Source of the DNA: Desulfobulbus sp.
GTDB taxonomy: Bacteria > Desulfobacterota > Desulfobulbia > Desulfobulbales > Desulfobulbaceae
Assembly: GCA_028684915.1 (NCBI GenBank)
Contig: JAQUEZ010000010.1
Coordinates: 1-64,000, forward strand
Length of the DNA stretch: 64,000 bases
Direction: 5' to 3'
Shown in pieces: positions 36,365 through 45,413 of the stretch. A program made the translations under genes and the position numbers. The notes under the pieces were generated by a model. That model was not told the DNA's origin. It did not search any database and saw nothing but the letters and a program-made list of their open reading frames with translations. Position 1 is the first letter of the stretch. Each line of letters begins with the position of its first letter.

Positions 36365-36874
36365 TCAGGCAGCCTGAGCACTGAGCAGAAGCGTGATCAC
36401 GACCTCCTTGCCAAGCTTTTCAAACAGTATCCCAAGCACATCGTTGATCCTGCCGGCGAGCAGCGGAGTAAGTTCCATGCCGGTCTCCAAACACTCCGGG
36501 ACCACAGTAATAAACTGCACCTGCTGCGGTACTTTTCCCCGAAGACGACAGATATCGAGAATATCCAACATCCCGATCTGGTGGGGTGACATTCGGGTTT
36601 GAATATCGCCGGAACGTACATCTGCATCGCTGAAGCAGTGCACCGAACCCGGGGTATCTTCAACATCGACCACATCGATCACATAGAGCTCATCGAACTT
36701 TTCGATGAACGGGGCCAAAAGGATGCCGCCTGTGCCGCCGTCGACCACCTCTACATTATCGGGTAAATGATAGTGCTCTTCGAGGTATTGGATGCAGTGG
36801 ATGCCAAAGCCTTCATCGCCGAGGAGCAGGTTACCAAGCCCCATGATGCCGATTGTTTTTTCTTGCTGACCCAT
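36365..36874 (-). CDS. hybD: Hydrogenase 2 maturation endopeptidase
   Basis: A 169-residue protease that removes the C-terminal peptide of the large subunit once Ni is in place. Family features are GLGNLLLGDEGFG with the Ni-sensing Glu, the Asp in VIDVVDVED and the His in SPHQIG. It ends the hyb operon, 79 bp after hybC, and its specific target would be the C-terminus of that protein, cut after DPCMACAVH. HybE, F, G and the Hyp proteins are not in the window. Confidence 0.95.
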   Translation of the reverse strand: MGQQEKTIGIMGLGNLLLGDEGFGIHCIQYLEEHYHLPDNVEVVDGGTGGILLAPFIEKFDELYVIDVVDVEDTPGSVHCFSDADVRSGDIQTRMSPHQIGMLDILDICRLRGKVPQQVQFITVVPECLETGMELTPLLAGRINDVLGILFEKLGKEVVITLLLSAQAA

Positions 36875-36953
36875 TGTTATTTCCTCTTCTTATAAAGCGG
36901 CCCTCCTCTTTCCCTGCTGACAGGGACGAGGAGGACCTTGACCTAAGTGTCTA

Positions 36954-38657
36954 TTACAGCACTTTAACCGTGGAGAGTTTCTGCCCCTTGGGGTTGAGCA
37001 TGTGTACCGCACAGGCCATACAAGGATCGAACGAGTGAATCGTCCGCAGGACTTCCAGCGGTTTTTCCGGATCAGCAATCGGATTGCCCACCAGACATCG
37101 CTCGTAGAAGCCAGGCTCATCGTTGGTGCCACGCGGAGAGGCCAACCAGGTTGAAGGCACGACCGCCTGATAGTTGCGGATTTTACCGTTTTCGATCACG
37201 ATCCAGTGCGACAATGTGCCACGGGGTGCCTCGTGGATCCCAACACCGCGCTGTTCGCCTTCCGGAAAGTGAGGCTCGTTAAAGGTGGTGCAGTCACCAG
37301 ATTCGATGTTGGTGATCAGAGCCTGCCATTGCTCGGCCATACACTCCTGAACAACCGCAGCGCGGATGCTACGGGAGATGTGCCGTCCCATGGTGGAGGG
37401 CAGGATATCCATCTCGTACTTGGTCTTGCCAATGGCCGCCATCTTCTCCAGCATCATATCGGTGTATTTCACCGCAGGTCCATATTTTGCCGCGTTCATG
37501 GCCAGAACCGAGGCAACCGGACCAACCTCTGCGGGCTCATTGATGAAGGACGGCGATTTAACCCAGGAGTATTTCCCATCGAGCTTGGCTTCGGAAAATT
37601 TGGGTTCGGTCGTCTCCACATAGGGATGCATGGTCCAGTCGCCGGCATAGAAGGAGTGCTTGACGCTCTCTTTGACGTTATCCTCGAAGTACGGATCCCT
37701 GGAGGTGGAGATGCGACGGAAGGAACTCAGGTCGCCGGCCTTGATGTAGCCGCCGGGCATGGCGAACTGCATCCCCTTCTCATCCATGGGCATCTCGGGA
37801 ACGGAGAGATAGTTCCCATTGCCCTTGCCGTAGGTGCACCATTCGGGATACATGGCGCCGATGGTGGCCACGTCGACCATGTACACCTGCTCGACAAAAT
37901 CACGCACCTCATCCATCTGGGTTTTGATGTAATACAGCCGCTCCATGGTCAGAGTGGCGGGGCTGTCGAGGTTGATCGGATTGGCCACACCGCCGACAGC
38001 CAGGTTCTGAATGTGCGGGGTCTTAGAACCGAGGATGGTGACCACCTTGTTGATCTTGCGTTGGTACTCCAGGGCCTGGAAGTAGTGAACCGCTGCGATC
38101 AGGTTGACATCCGGATCCAACTGCATGGCCGGATGGCCCCAGTAGCCGCTGGAGAAGGGACCGAGTTGCCCGGATTCGATGAATTTTTTCAGTTTATCCT
38201 GAACTTGCTTAAACTCCTGATAACTGTTGTTCTTCCAGGGAGAAAGCTTCTGGGCAAGCGCTGACGCATTGCGGGCATCGGCCTTAAGTGCGGCAGAGGC
38301 GATATCCACCCAGTCAACTGCAGAAAGGATGTAAAAATGGATAATGTTGTCGGCGAGGCAGTGGGCGCCGACGATCATGTTACGGATATATTGGGCGTTG
38401 ACCGGAATATCCATTTTCAACGCATGTTCAACCGCACGCACCGAGGCCATCGCATGAACCGTGGTGCACACACCGCAGATACGCTGGGCAATCAGCCAGG
38501 CCTCACGCGGATCCTTGCCTTTCAATATGGTCTCAATTCCACGCCACATCGTTCCCGTGGACCAGGCATCAACGACCTGGCCGTTATCTACCGCACATTC
38601 AATGCGCAGATGCCCCTCAATTCGGGTGATGGGATCAATGACAATTTGCTTCGACAT
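36954..38657 (-). CDS. hybC: [NiFe] hydrogenase large subunit
   Basis: Catalytic subunit of 567 residues that oxidises H2 at the NiFe site. Both Ni-binding pairs are intact: RICGVC near residue 60 and DPCMAC near residue 547, followed by the cleaved tail after AVH. The cysteines are all encoded as Cys, so this is not a NiFeSe enzyme. It matches the Hyb (group 1c) type by gene order and by association with HybA and HybB. It should be carried to the periplasm with the Tat-exported small subunit. hybB lies 12 bp upstream. Confidence 0.97.
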   Translation of the reverse strand: MSKQIVIDPITRIEGHLRIECAVDNGQVVDAWSTGTMWRGIETILKGKDPREAWLIAQRICGVCTTVHAMASVRAVEHALKMDIPVNAQYIRNMIVGAHCLADNIIHFYILSAVDWVDIASAALKADARNASALAQKLSPWKNNSYQEFKQVQDKLKKFIESGQLGPFSSGYWGHPAMQLDPDVNLIAAVHYFQALEYQRKINKVVTILGSKTPHIQNLAVGGVANPINLDSPATLTMERLYYIKTQMDEVRDFVEQVYMVDVATIGAMYPEWCTYGKGNGNYLSVPEMPMDEKGMQFAMPGGYIKAGDLSSFRRISTSRDPYFEDNVKESVKHSFYAGDWTMHPYVETTEPKFSEAKLDGKYSWVKSPSFINEPAEVGPVASVLAMNAAKYGPAVKYTDMMLEKMAAIGKTKYEMDILPSTMGRHISRSIRAAVVQECMAEQWQALITNIESGDCTTFNEPHFPEGEQRGVGIHEAPRGTLSHWIVIENGKIRNYQAVVPSTWLASPRGTNDEPGFYERCLVGNPIADPEKPLEVLRTIHSFDPCMACAVHMLNPKGQKLSTVKVL

Positions 38658-38669
38658 GATTCTAACTCC

Positions 38670-39821
38670 TTAATTATTCGATTCAGCGGGGCTATGCACA
38701 CTGAAGACAGGAAAGATTTTGACAAAAAGGGTGTACATCGCGACCTCAAAGGCGATCAATCCATAGGTGATCATCTGCTCGCCCACAGAGGGAAAGTATT
38801 TCCAGCCGTTACCGGGATCAAAACCGATGATGTAGGTATTGAACCGGTAGAGCGATCCGCCGATAAGCACACTCACGGCCGCGATGAACAGGAGGCGCGG
38901 GTTAGCCCGGAAGCTGGGGTAGGCCAGGATAACAAGCCCGATGACCATCATCAGGTTTTCCAACAGGAACATATTCCCCAGAAAGGTGCCGGAAAAGGCG
39001 TTGGCCATCTGCCCACGGATGAAAATATTCTGAAAACGGATAATCAGGAAAAAGCCGAGTACATACACCATAATACGCGCAATTTTCGAGAGCATGGAGG
39101 TTTCATCGCCAAGCTCATAGACGCGTGAAGAAATAGTGGCCTCGAAAACCACCATGGAAAAGCCCATGATCACTGCGGTCAACAGAAACAGCAACGGCAG
39201 GGTCGAGGTATGCCAAAGCGGGGAAAGCTTGTACCCGGCCATCAACATCATGGTGCCCAAGGAGGACTGATGCATGGTCGGCAGCAATACGCCGAGGGCG
39301 ATAACGGCAAAGATGACCCTATTGAGCCGTTTGCCGAAATTCTTCAAACCCCATTTCTCGACAAAGGCGGGAGTGAATTCCATCCAGAGCACAAAGATAT
39401 AGGTGCCGATACACATGGCCACCTCGAACATGACCGAATGGAAGTTCATCTGCCAGGGCAGGTAGAGATTATAGACATTGAGGTAACGGCCGATATCAAG
39501 AAAAACCGACACACCAGCCAGGGTATACCCAAACATCGAAGCCACCAGGGCCGGACGGACCAGCGGATGATACTCGCCCTTGTTGATGATATAGACCATC
39601 AGGGCCATGACATACCCACCACAGGCAAAGGCTGTGCCGACAACAACGTCGTAGGCAATCCAGATCCCCCAAGGGAAGCCGTCGTTCATGTTGGAGATGG
39701 AACCGATCCCAAAAATAAAACGCTTGACTGCAAAGTAGCCGGCTATTGCGACCACGAGCAGGCATAGACAAAACGTAGGCGTAAAAATTCTTCCGCCCAA
39801 CGGCTTAGCTTCATGACTCAT
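38670..39821 (-). CDS. hybB: HybB, NrfD/PsrC-type membrane subunit of the hydrogenase
   Basis: A 383-residue membrane anchor with about ten helices that passes electrons from HybA to the quinone pool without haem. It begins MSHEAKPLGG and shows the family features FPWGIWIAYDVVVG and MHQSSLGTMMLMAG. The ATG at 39821 overlaps the hybA stop by 11 bp; the longer frame from 40013 is an overlap artefact. In the Hyb complex it can also couple electron flow to proton movement, which is known for the family, not shown here. Confidence 0.94.
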   Translation of the reverse strand: MSHEAKPLGGRIFTPTFCLCLLVVAIAGYFAVKRFIFGIGSISNMNDGFPWGIWIAYDVVVGTAFACGGYVMALMVYIINKGEYHPLVRPALVASMFGYTLAGVSVFLDIGRYLNVYNLYLPWQMNFHSVMFEVAMCIGTYIFVLWMEFTPAFVEKWGLKNFGKRLNRVIFAVIALGVLLPTMHQSSLGTMMLMAGYKLSPLWHTSTLPLLFLLTAVIMGFSMVVFEATISSRVYELGDETSMLSKIARIMVYVLGFFLIIRFQNIFIRGQMANAFSGTFLGNMFLLENLMMVIGLVILAYPSFRANPRLLFIAAVSVLIGGSLYRFNTYIIGFDPGNGWKYFPSVGEQMITYGLIAFEVAMYTLFVKIFPVFSVHSPAESNN

Positions 39822-40812
39822 GCGTCTCTCCTTGCTCAGGCGTGGAAGCAGATTTCTCGGTCTCTTCACTGTTTTTATTCTTTTTGGCCATGAAAATGAG
39901 ACCGGCAAGAACAACCAGGGGGTAAACCATACCTTTGTAGATGGCGTACTGGATACCACTGGCCATGGAAACAAATGATTCCTTGGGAAAGCTCGGCAAA
40001 CCAAATTTTTCAAACGGGACCGAAGACATATACATCACCTGAGTACCGCCCAACTCCTCCTGCCCGTAGACGTGACGCTCATACTTCGGCGCCTCAAATT
40101 CATGCGATTTACCAGAATCAATCGACGAAACCGGAAATTGGTAACGCTTGCCCGGTTTCATCTGCAGCCTTCTCCGCGATTCCTCCTGTAGCTTGGCGAC
40201 CGGTCCAAACAGCGACGCCCCGGTGGGGCAGACTGAACAGCATGCTGAGATCCCCCCCTTGGCGATGAGGTGCGAGCAAAGCTGGCACTTCACAATCTCT
40301 GGGTAGGGGTCATTCCACTGGAATTTTGGAATATTATAGGGGCAGGCTACCTGGCAATAGCGGCAGCCAATACAGGCATTTTTGTTGTAATTGACGATAC
40401 CGGTGTGCTTATCCTTGGTCAGTGCGGAGACCGGACAGGCAGTCACACAGGAGGGATCGACACAGTGCAGACATTGCCGCTTGATAAAGGCATAGCCGTC
40501 TTCCACCTGATCCTTATGCTCACCGGTTCCGCTGGAAAAACGTTTGATGATATTAAGGGTGGATGCGGATAAATCCTGAGGATTATCGTAAATCGGCAGT
40601 TCCCCCCGCGATTCCGGCTCCATGGAGTTGGCTTTTTTACAGGCGGCCATACAGGCGTTGCAACCCACGCACAGGGTTGAATCGTAGAGAATACCCAAGG
40701 CACCGGGAGGCAGGGCCTCCATCGTGCGGGCATCGACGACTTTGCCATCAAGGGTCAGGAGCGCCAAGCCACCGGCAGCCCCTTTGAGAAAATCACGCCT
40801 TTTCATCTTCAT
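39811..40812 (-). CDS. hybA: HybA, ferredoxin-type electron-transfer subunit
   Basis: A 333-residue periplasmic protein with a Tat signal (KRRDFLKGAAGG) and several Fe-S cluster motifs (CVGCNACMAAC; CLHCVDPSCVTACP; CIGCRYCQVACP; CQLC with CSVCP). A C-terminal hydrophobic helix (PLVVLAGLIFMAKK) anchors it. It carries electrons from the hydrogenase small subunit to HybB. The start at 40812 overlaps hybO by 20 bp and has AAGGGGG upstream. The frame continuing to 40845 lies inside hybO. Confidence 0.94.
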   Translation of the reverse strand: MKMKRRDFLKGAAGGLALLTLDGKVVDARTMEALPPGALGILYDSTLCVGCNACMAACKKANSMEPESRGELPIYDNPQDLSASTLNIIKRFSSGTGEHKDQVEDGYAFIKRQCLHCVDPSCVTACPVSALTKDKHTGIVNYNKNACIGCRYCQVACPYNIPKFQWNDPYPEIVKCQLCSHLIAKGGISACCSVCPTGASLFGPVAKLQEESRRRLQMKPGKRYQFPVSSIDSGKSHEFEAPKYERHVYGQEELGGTQVMYMSSVPFEKFGLPSFPKESFVSMASGIQYAIYKGMVYPLVVLAGLIFMAKKNKNSEETEKSASTPEQGETHES

Positions 40813-41917
40813 GCTTGGCCCCCTTGTTGCCAAGTTTTGCCGCAAATACTACCCCTGCGCCTAGTGCGGCGCCGCCCAATCCAGCCATCAACGCGACAGA
40901 ACCAGCCGATGCACCTTGGCCTCGCTCTGCGGTAATGGGGGCATGCTCTGCAGCAGGCGCTACATGCAATACCGGACTGGTGGAGAACTGGGGCATGTTG
41001 AAACCAACACCTTTCTGGGCACAGCCAAAGCAGGGATGGCCGATTGCAACGGGCCAACATCCGGATCCGGCATCACCGAATTGAGAGGTGGAGCAGTTGG
41101 CATAGGTGACGGGGCCTTTGCATCCAAGATAGTAAAGGCAGTATCCCTGCCGATGGCCCTCATCACCGAAGGCGCGGGCAAAACGGCCGTTATCGAAATG
41201 GGGACGGCGCTCGCAATGCTCATGGATAAGACGACCATAGGCAAATGTGGGACGATTTTCCTGATCCAGGGCCGGGAGCTTATTGAACGTCAGTAAATGG
41301 ACGATGGTGGAGAGCAGGTTATACGGGTTCGGCGGGCAGCCCGGAACACTGACCACCAGTTTATCCTTGAGCACTTCCTGGACACCGACACACTCGGTGG
41401 GATTGGGATCCATGGCAGCGACACCGCCCCAAGAGGCACAGGAACCAACGGCAATAACCGCACCGGCCTTGGGACCGATCTCGCGAACCACATCAACAAA
41501 ATTTTTACCGCCGACGCGGCAATAGATACCGCCGTCCTTCAGGGGCACTGCACCCTCGATCACGAGGATGAACTTGCCGTAGTTGGACTCGACCGCATGC
41601 TCCAAGGCTGCTTCGGCCTGATGACCGGCACCGGCGGAGAGGGTCTCGTGAAAATCAAGGGACACGAGGTCGAGGATGAGCTTTTCCAGGGACGGATGCT
41701 CAGAGCGCAGCAAGGACATGGAGCAGCCGGTACATTCCGAACCGTGCAGCCAGATGACCGGCGGTCTGTTCGCACTGGTGAGGGCATGGGCGATTTTCGG
41801 CGCCGCAACCTCCGGAAGGGCCAGACCAGCGGCCACTGCCGAGCAAAATTTCATGAAATCCCGGCGAGAGATTCCACCCAAGCGTTGTTGAATTTGATCA
41901 AACTCTTTCTGTTGCAT
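40793..41917 (-). CDS. hybO: [NiFe] hydrogenase small subunit
   Basis: A 374-residue Fe-S subunit that wires the NiFe site to HybA. It has a Tat signal (SRRDFMKFCSA), the proximal cluster motif ECTGCSMS, the distal ligands in the HEHCERRPHF region, GCWPVAIGHPCFGC for the later clusters, and a C-terminal anchor helix (VALMAGLGGAALGAGVVFAA). The ATG at 41917 follows AGGAG; an upstream in-frame start at 41950 would place residues over the ribosome site. First hydrogenase gene proper, 73 bp after the cytochrome lipoprotein. Confidence 0.96.
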   Translation of the reverse strand: MQQKEFDQIQQRLGGISRRDFMKFCSAVAAGLALPEVAAPKIAHALTSANRPPVIWLHGSECTGCSMSLLRSEHPSLEKLILDLVSLDFHETLSAGAGHQAEAALEHAVESNYGKFILVIEGAVPLKDGGIYCRVGGKNFVDVVREIGPKAGAVIAVGSCASWGGVAAMDPNPTECVGVQEVLKDKLVVSVPGCPPNPYNLLSTIVHLLTFNKLPALDQENRPTFAYGRLIHEHCERRPHFDNGRFARAFGDEGHRQGYCLYYLGCKGPVTYANCSTSQFGDAGSGCWPVAIGHPCFGCAQKGVGFNMPQFSTSPVLHVAPAAEHAPITAERGQGASAGSVALMAGLGGAALGAGVVFAAKLGNKGAKHEDEKA

Positions 41918-41990
41918 ACACTTTCTCCTGATTAGCGGCACGGTGGACACCGCGATTCACCGGATGCCTACTGCAAATATTGCTTCCGAA

Positions 41991-42317
41991 TTACTTACAA
42001 AATTCCTCCACATCAGTACCCGACGGGTTGCTGAGGCACCTTGCAAGCGTCTTGCGCTCCTTCTTCGAGATGTCCGCACCGAGCTTAACCATGGCATCGA
42101 TCATCTTGAGCCATTGCTGTTCGCTCTCGCCAACTTTTGCACAACTTGTTGAATGCGAATGACACTTCATGCACCTTGATTTGAGTATTTCCTGGCACGA
42201 CTCACCAGACTGACACCCAGCAAGCACCACCAGGAGGATGCCACTTATCAGGATTTTTTCCCCGATACGCCCCCTCAACTGGTAAGTTCTCCATGGAATA
42301 ATCATACTTTTCTTCAT
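41991..42317 (-). CDS. c-type cytochrome lipoprotein next to the hydrogenase
   Basis: A small exported protein of 108 residues with a lipobox (VVLAGC) after a hydrophobic stretch and one haem c motif (CMKCH), plus several further Cys. It should be tethered outside the inner membrane. The mature chain is short for a cytochrome, with a single haem and no obvious distal ligand beyond HSHS. It precedes hybO by 73 bp on the same strand, so it may pass electrons from or to the hydrogenase. Start uncertain: ATG 42317 is used; a TTG at 42335 has a better-placed AGGGGA. Confidence 0.75.
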   Translation of the reverse strand: MKKSMIIPWRTYQLRGRIGEKILISGILLVVLAGCQSGESCQEILKSRCMKCHSHSTSCAKVGESEQQWLKMIDAMVKLGADISKKERKTLARCLSNPSGTDVEEFCK

Positions 42318-42890
42318 CAATGCACTCACTTTCAAGTTACACGTCCCCTCCGATCGCAGAGCAAAGCATAGGTCTGCCTGAATTTGTGCTCATAACACAT
42401 TTTGCACATTTTACACATTATTTTTCAGCCTTATAAATCATTTGCATTGAACAAACACATCTATTCTGCTGCTAAACAAAGCCCCCAACAAACAGTTTCC
42501 GACACCAAAAGCCCCTTTTCACCCTTTGTTTTTATATAAAAAAAAGCAGAACATCGGCAAAATCGCTAACTGCTCTTAAAAGCCACAGGGGAGACGGACC
42601 CAAAAATAGCCTTGGAAAATGATTTTTTGAGCAAACAAGCGAAACTGCACAATGGGGGTACAAGGACAAAGCCAAGATCTCGGAGACGGAACGCAACCGA
42701 ACACGCAGAGGTGTCACAGGCAACAAACTTGCCACGCAAGCACCGGATACGGCAAAAAGCAGAGAACTAATTGCGAGAAAAATTTAGACAGGAGACCGAG
42801 CTTGGCAGAAAAAACTACTATTCAAGGCAGCCCATAAGATTGCACAACGTCTGAAGCACCTTATCAGCCCACACGCTCCACAAATAGAAG

Positions 42891-42920
42891 CCCCCTGCCT
42901 GGAAGTATCCAGACAGGGGG
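42891..42920 (-). terminator. Hairpin terminator of the Hyf-like operon
   Basis: CCCCCTGCCTGGA (42891-42903) pairs with TCCAGACAGGGGG (42908-42920), 12 of 13 bp, loop AGTA. On the minus strand it is followed by a moderately T-rich stretch. It lies about 200 bp past the last gene of that operon. Confidence 0.6.
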
Positions 42921-42991
42921 AAACAGAGAAAATTTTATCGTATGACAGACCTTGACGGAACAAAAGTCCATCACATTCCGAGAGAGGGCTC

Positions 42992-43038
42992 AAGAAAAAC
43001 GCTGCAACGCAGCAGATCAAAGTTTTTACGACGCCATA
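42992..43038 (+). repeat. Dispersed repeat family A, partial copy 3
   Basis: Carries only the core: AAAAACGCTGCAACGCAGCA, then GATCAAAGTTTTTACGACGCCAT, nearly identical to 3008-3050. The left part of the repeat seen in copies 1 and 2 is missing. Confidence 0.65.
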
Positions 43039-43125
43039 AAACCTTGGAGCAAACAAGCCCCACGCTATAACATCGCCCCCAAGCAATTGGAAAGATCGCC
43101 TGGGAGGCCAACAACGTTATCGTTG

Positions 43126-43875
43126 CTATCGCTCTTTAAAAAATTTCAACAATGCATGGAGTGTTGTCAGCGGATGAGGAGGACATCCCGGTATATACAG
43201 ATCAACCGGGATCAGACTGTTCAAATCGCCAACAACCTCCTCACTGCCGTAAAAGGGCCCCCCGGAAATAGAACAACAACCACTTGCAATAACGATCTTA
43301 GGCGAAGGCACGGCATGGTAGGTATCGAACAAGGCTTGTTTCATATTTTTAGTAATAGGCCCGGTAACATGAATACCATCGGCATGCCTGGGAGAGGCTA
43401 CAAAATCGATCCCAAATCGGGAAAGGTCAAAAAAAGGCGTATTCAATACATTGGTATCTGCCTCACAACTGTTACACCCACCCGCCGAGACCTGGCGCAA
43501 CTGAAGCGAACGACCAAAGAGCTTTTTAAACTCCTGCTTGGCGTGGGCAGCCAGATCCGGTAGCGCCCCCTGGGTTACAAGATCCATCCTGTTTGCCGCA
43601 CCAAGACCAAAATCCTGGCTAAAACGAACAAACGCCCCCTCGCCTTCCACTTCGCAGTGCCCGCAAAAGGTGCACTTCCCCAGATCGATGGTCTTATCCT
43701 CTACATTGATCGCCTCCTGAGGGCAGATATCCGCACACCTCTGCACAATTTCTGGACTGCACGCGGGATCAATAACAGGCACCCCCCTGTAACGATGGTA
43801 GAGGTTGATAGGCTCCAGGGGATAGCGGGAGGTTTTACAGCCCTGTTCAATTCTATTTTGTATTACTTTGAGCAT
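43126..43875 (-). CDS. Hyf-like small subunit fused to a ferredoxin domain (Ehr-type complex)
   Basis: A 249-residue protein. The first ~95 residues hold one 4Fe-4S ferredoxin-like motif set (RCADICP and CTFCGHC), a HyfH-like part. The rest is the NuoB/HyfI-type small subunit with the N2-like cluster ligands GCNSC, GCC (ASGCCSISGG) and PGCPPHP. The cluster is intact, so the subunit can pass electrons. It is the last gene of the six-gene operon, 17 bp after the large subunit. The ferredoxin/small-subunit fusion differs from E. coli hyf, where they are separate. Confidence 0.88.
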   Translation of the reverse strand: MLKVIQNRIEQGCKTSRYPLEPINLYHRYRGVPVIDPACSPEIVQRCADICPQEAINVEDKTIDLGKCTFCGHCEVEGEGAFVRFSQDFGLGAANRMDLVTQGALPDLAAHAKQEFKKLFGRSLQLRQVSAGGCNSCEADTNVLNTPFFDLSRFGIDFVASPRHADGIHVTGPITKNMKQALFDTYHAVPSPKIVIASGCCSISGGPFYGSEEVVGDLNSLIPVDLYIPGCPPHPLTTLHALLKFFKER

Positions 43876-43892
43876 GTTGGTATCCTCCGAGG

Positions 43893-45413
43893 TTACAGGT
43901 CAAATCCGCAATAGGACAGGTTAAAGCTTTTATTGCACAGAGGAAAATCTGAAATCCCCTGATTTCTGAGCGACATGGCCAGCCCTGTCCAATTGTGAAA
44001 CGAAGGATCTTTTATTTTATAGCGCTGTACCTCCCCTTGGTCATTGGTCAGAATGGCATGAGACACCTCCCCCCGCCACCCCTCGTTCACAGTGACAACA
44101 AAAGAGTTGGCCGCCAGATGGACAGGTCGACTCTGCACCGCCTTTTCTTCCGACTCAAGGGCCTCATGCTTGGCAAGCAGCAGATTAATCAGTGACAAAG
44201 AATGCATGATTTCTTCTCTGCGCACCCACGCACGGCTGTTGACATCACCGTCTGTCACCTGATTATTATTTGCTGGCAAATCCTCATAGCACTCAGTGGG
44301 AAAGACAACACGCGCATCATAAGCAAGCCCACAGGCCCTGCCCGCATAACCAACCAGCCCTAAATCCTCTGCCATTTCCCTGGACACCGTCCCCGTGTGT
44401 TCAAACCGGGCAGCCACCGTGTGAGCGGTGAAAAGCAGTTCACAGACATGCTCAATTTCCGGCGTAATTTCGGCGAGCTTCCCTCGGAGCAATTGCCGCT
44501 GCTCCTCACCCATGATATGGGCCACCCCGCCGGGACGAACAAGCCCCTTGCCAAAACGGTTACCACACAAGATCTGGAGCAGATTCAAAAATTCGCCGCG
44601 AATTCTGCCGAAATAGGACGCAGGAGGATTAAAGGCGACATCACCACTCAATGCTCCGAGATCACCTATGTGATTGGCCAACCGCTCCAGTTCCAGAGCA
44701 ACGCAACGGGTAATGCTCGCCCCGGGAGGGACCTGAATTCCAGCAAGCCCTTCTATAGCTTGACACAGACAGAGATTATGCCCAATAGCCGTATCGCCTG
44801 CGATAGCCTCACAGATAATGGGCAGTCGCTTCATAGGCAGAGTGGAAAGCATTTTTTCAACTCCCCTATGCTGGTATCCTAGTTGGATTTCGAGATGCAG
44901 CACCTCTTCACCGGCGCATTGGAAACGAAAATGTCCGGGCTCAATGATTCCCGCATGCACAGGCCCGACCCCCACCTCATGGATAGCCTCACCCAGGACC
45001 TGAAAATACGTGTAATTTCCTGGTATATCGACGCTGTAATCATTACCGAAAACATCCTCATTTCCGGTGCAGTTCGGATGATAGCGGACCATCTTCAACC
45101 AGGGGTGGCCATCGGGCCGAATGCCATACTGCTCGGCAATCTCCCGTTCAAACATGTGAAATTTTTCACTCACCTGGCCCGTGAGCGACTGAAACATGTC
45201 CCCGACCGTCGTGCTGATCGCGTACAATTCGTTCTTCCTAAGCACTGCCAGTAGGTAGTTTTTCCCCTCTTCCGCATAGGCAAAAAACTGGACGACATGG
45301 CCGTCATTCTTCACAAAAGACGAGAGTGCAGAATAAAATTCCTCAAACGGCACCCGCGGAATTGAGGCCCGCGGTATGGCCTGACCGTTTGTAATCTTGA
45401 ACAGGTTATCCAT
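43893..45413 (-). CDS. Hyf-like large subunit without NiFe ligands (Ehr-type)
   Basis: A 506-residue NuoC/NuoD-type fusion: a NuoC-like N-terminus to about residue 120, then the HycE/HyfG-like body (VGPVHAGIIEPGHFRF; GYQHRGVEK). Where an active hydrogenase has CGIC, this one reads IAGDTAIGH, and no DPCxxC is present at the C-terminus (it ends NLSYCGFDL). It therefore cannot hold the NiFe site and belongs to the energy-converting-hydrogenase-related complexes. Its real substrate is unknown. ATG 45413 is used; it overlaps the previous gene by 8 bp. Confidence 0.9.
   Translation of the reverse strand: MDNLFKITNGQAIPRASIPRVPFEEFYSALSSFVKNDGHVVQFFAYAEEGKNYLLAVLRKNELYAISTTVGDMFQSLTGQVSEKFHMFEREIAEQYGIRPDGHPWLKMVRYHPNCTGNEDVFGNDYSVDIPGNYTYFQVLGEAIHEVGVGPVHAGIIEPGHFRFQCAGEEVLHLEIQLGYQHRGVEKMLSTLPMKRLPIICEAIAGDTAIGHNLCLCQAIEGLAGIQVPPGASITRCVALELERLANHIGDLGALSGDVAFNPPASYFGRIRGEFLNLLQILCGNRFGKGLVRPGGVAHIMGEEQRQLLRGKLAEITPEIEHVCELLFTAHTVAARFEHTGTVSREMAEDLGLVGYAGRACGLAYDARVVFPTECYEDLPANNNQVTDGDVNSRAWVRREEIMHSLSLINLLLAKHEALESEEKAVQSRPVHLAANSFVVTVNEGWRGEVSHAILTNDQGEVQRYKIKDPSFHNWTGLAMSLRNQGISDFPLCNKSFNLSYCGFDL

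Larger units (their letters stand above)
42318..43125. other. Long AT-rich gap between the Hyf-like and hydrogenase operons
   Basis: About 800 bp with no supported gene. It must hold the promoter of the cytochrome-hyb operon (minus strand); I see no -24/-12 element. It contains the terminator hairpin of the Hyf-like operon (42891-42920), a partial repeat of family A (42992-43038) and otherwise AT-rich sequence. Confidence 0.6.

Noticed and set aside
42318..43125. Sigma-54 promoter for the hyb operon
   Set aside because: I scanned for the GC-N10-CC spacing with consensus flanks on the minus strand and found no good match.
43893..45413. An active hydrogenase-4 or formate hydrogenlyase large subunit
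   Set aside because: The CGIC and DPCxxC nickel ligands are absent; the corresponding site reads IAGDT.
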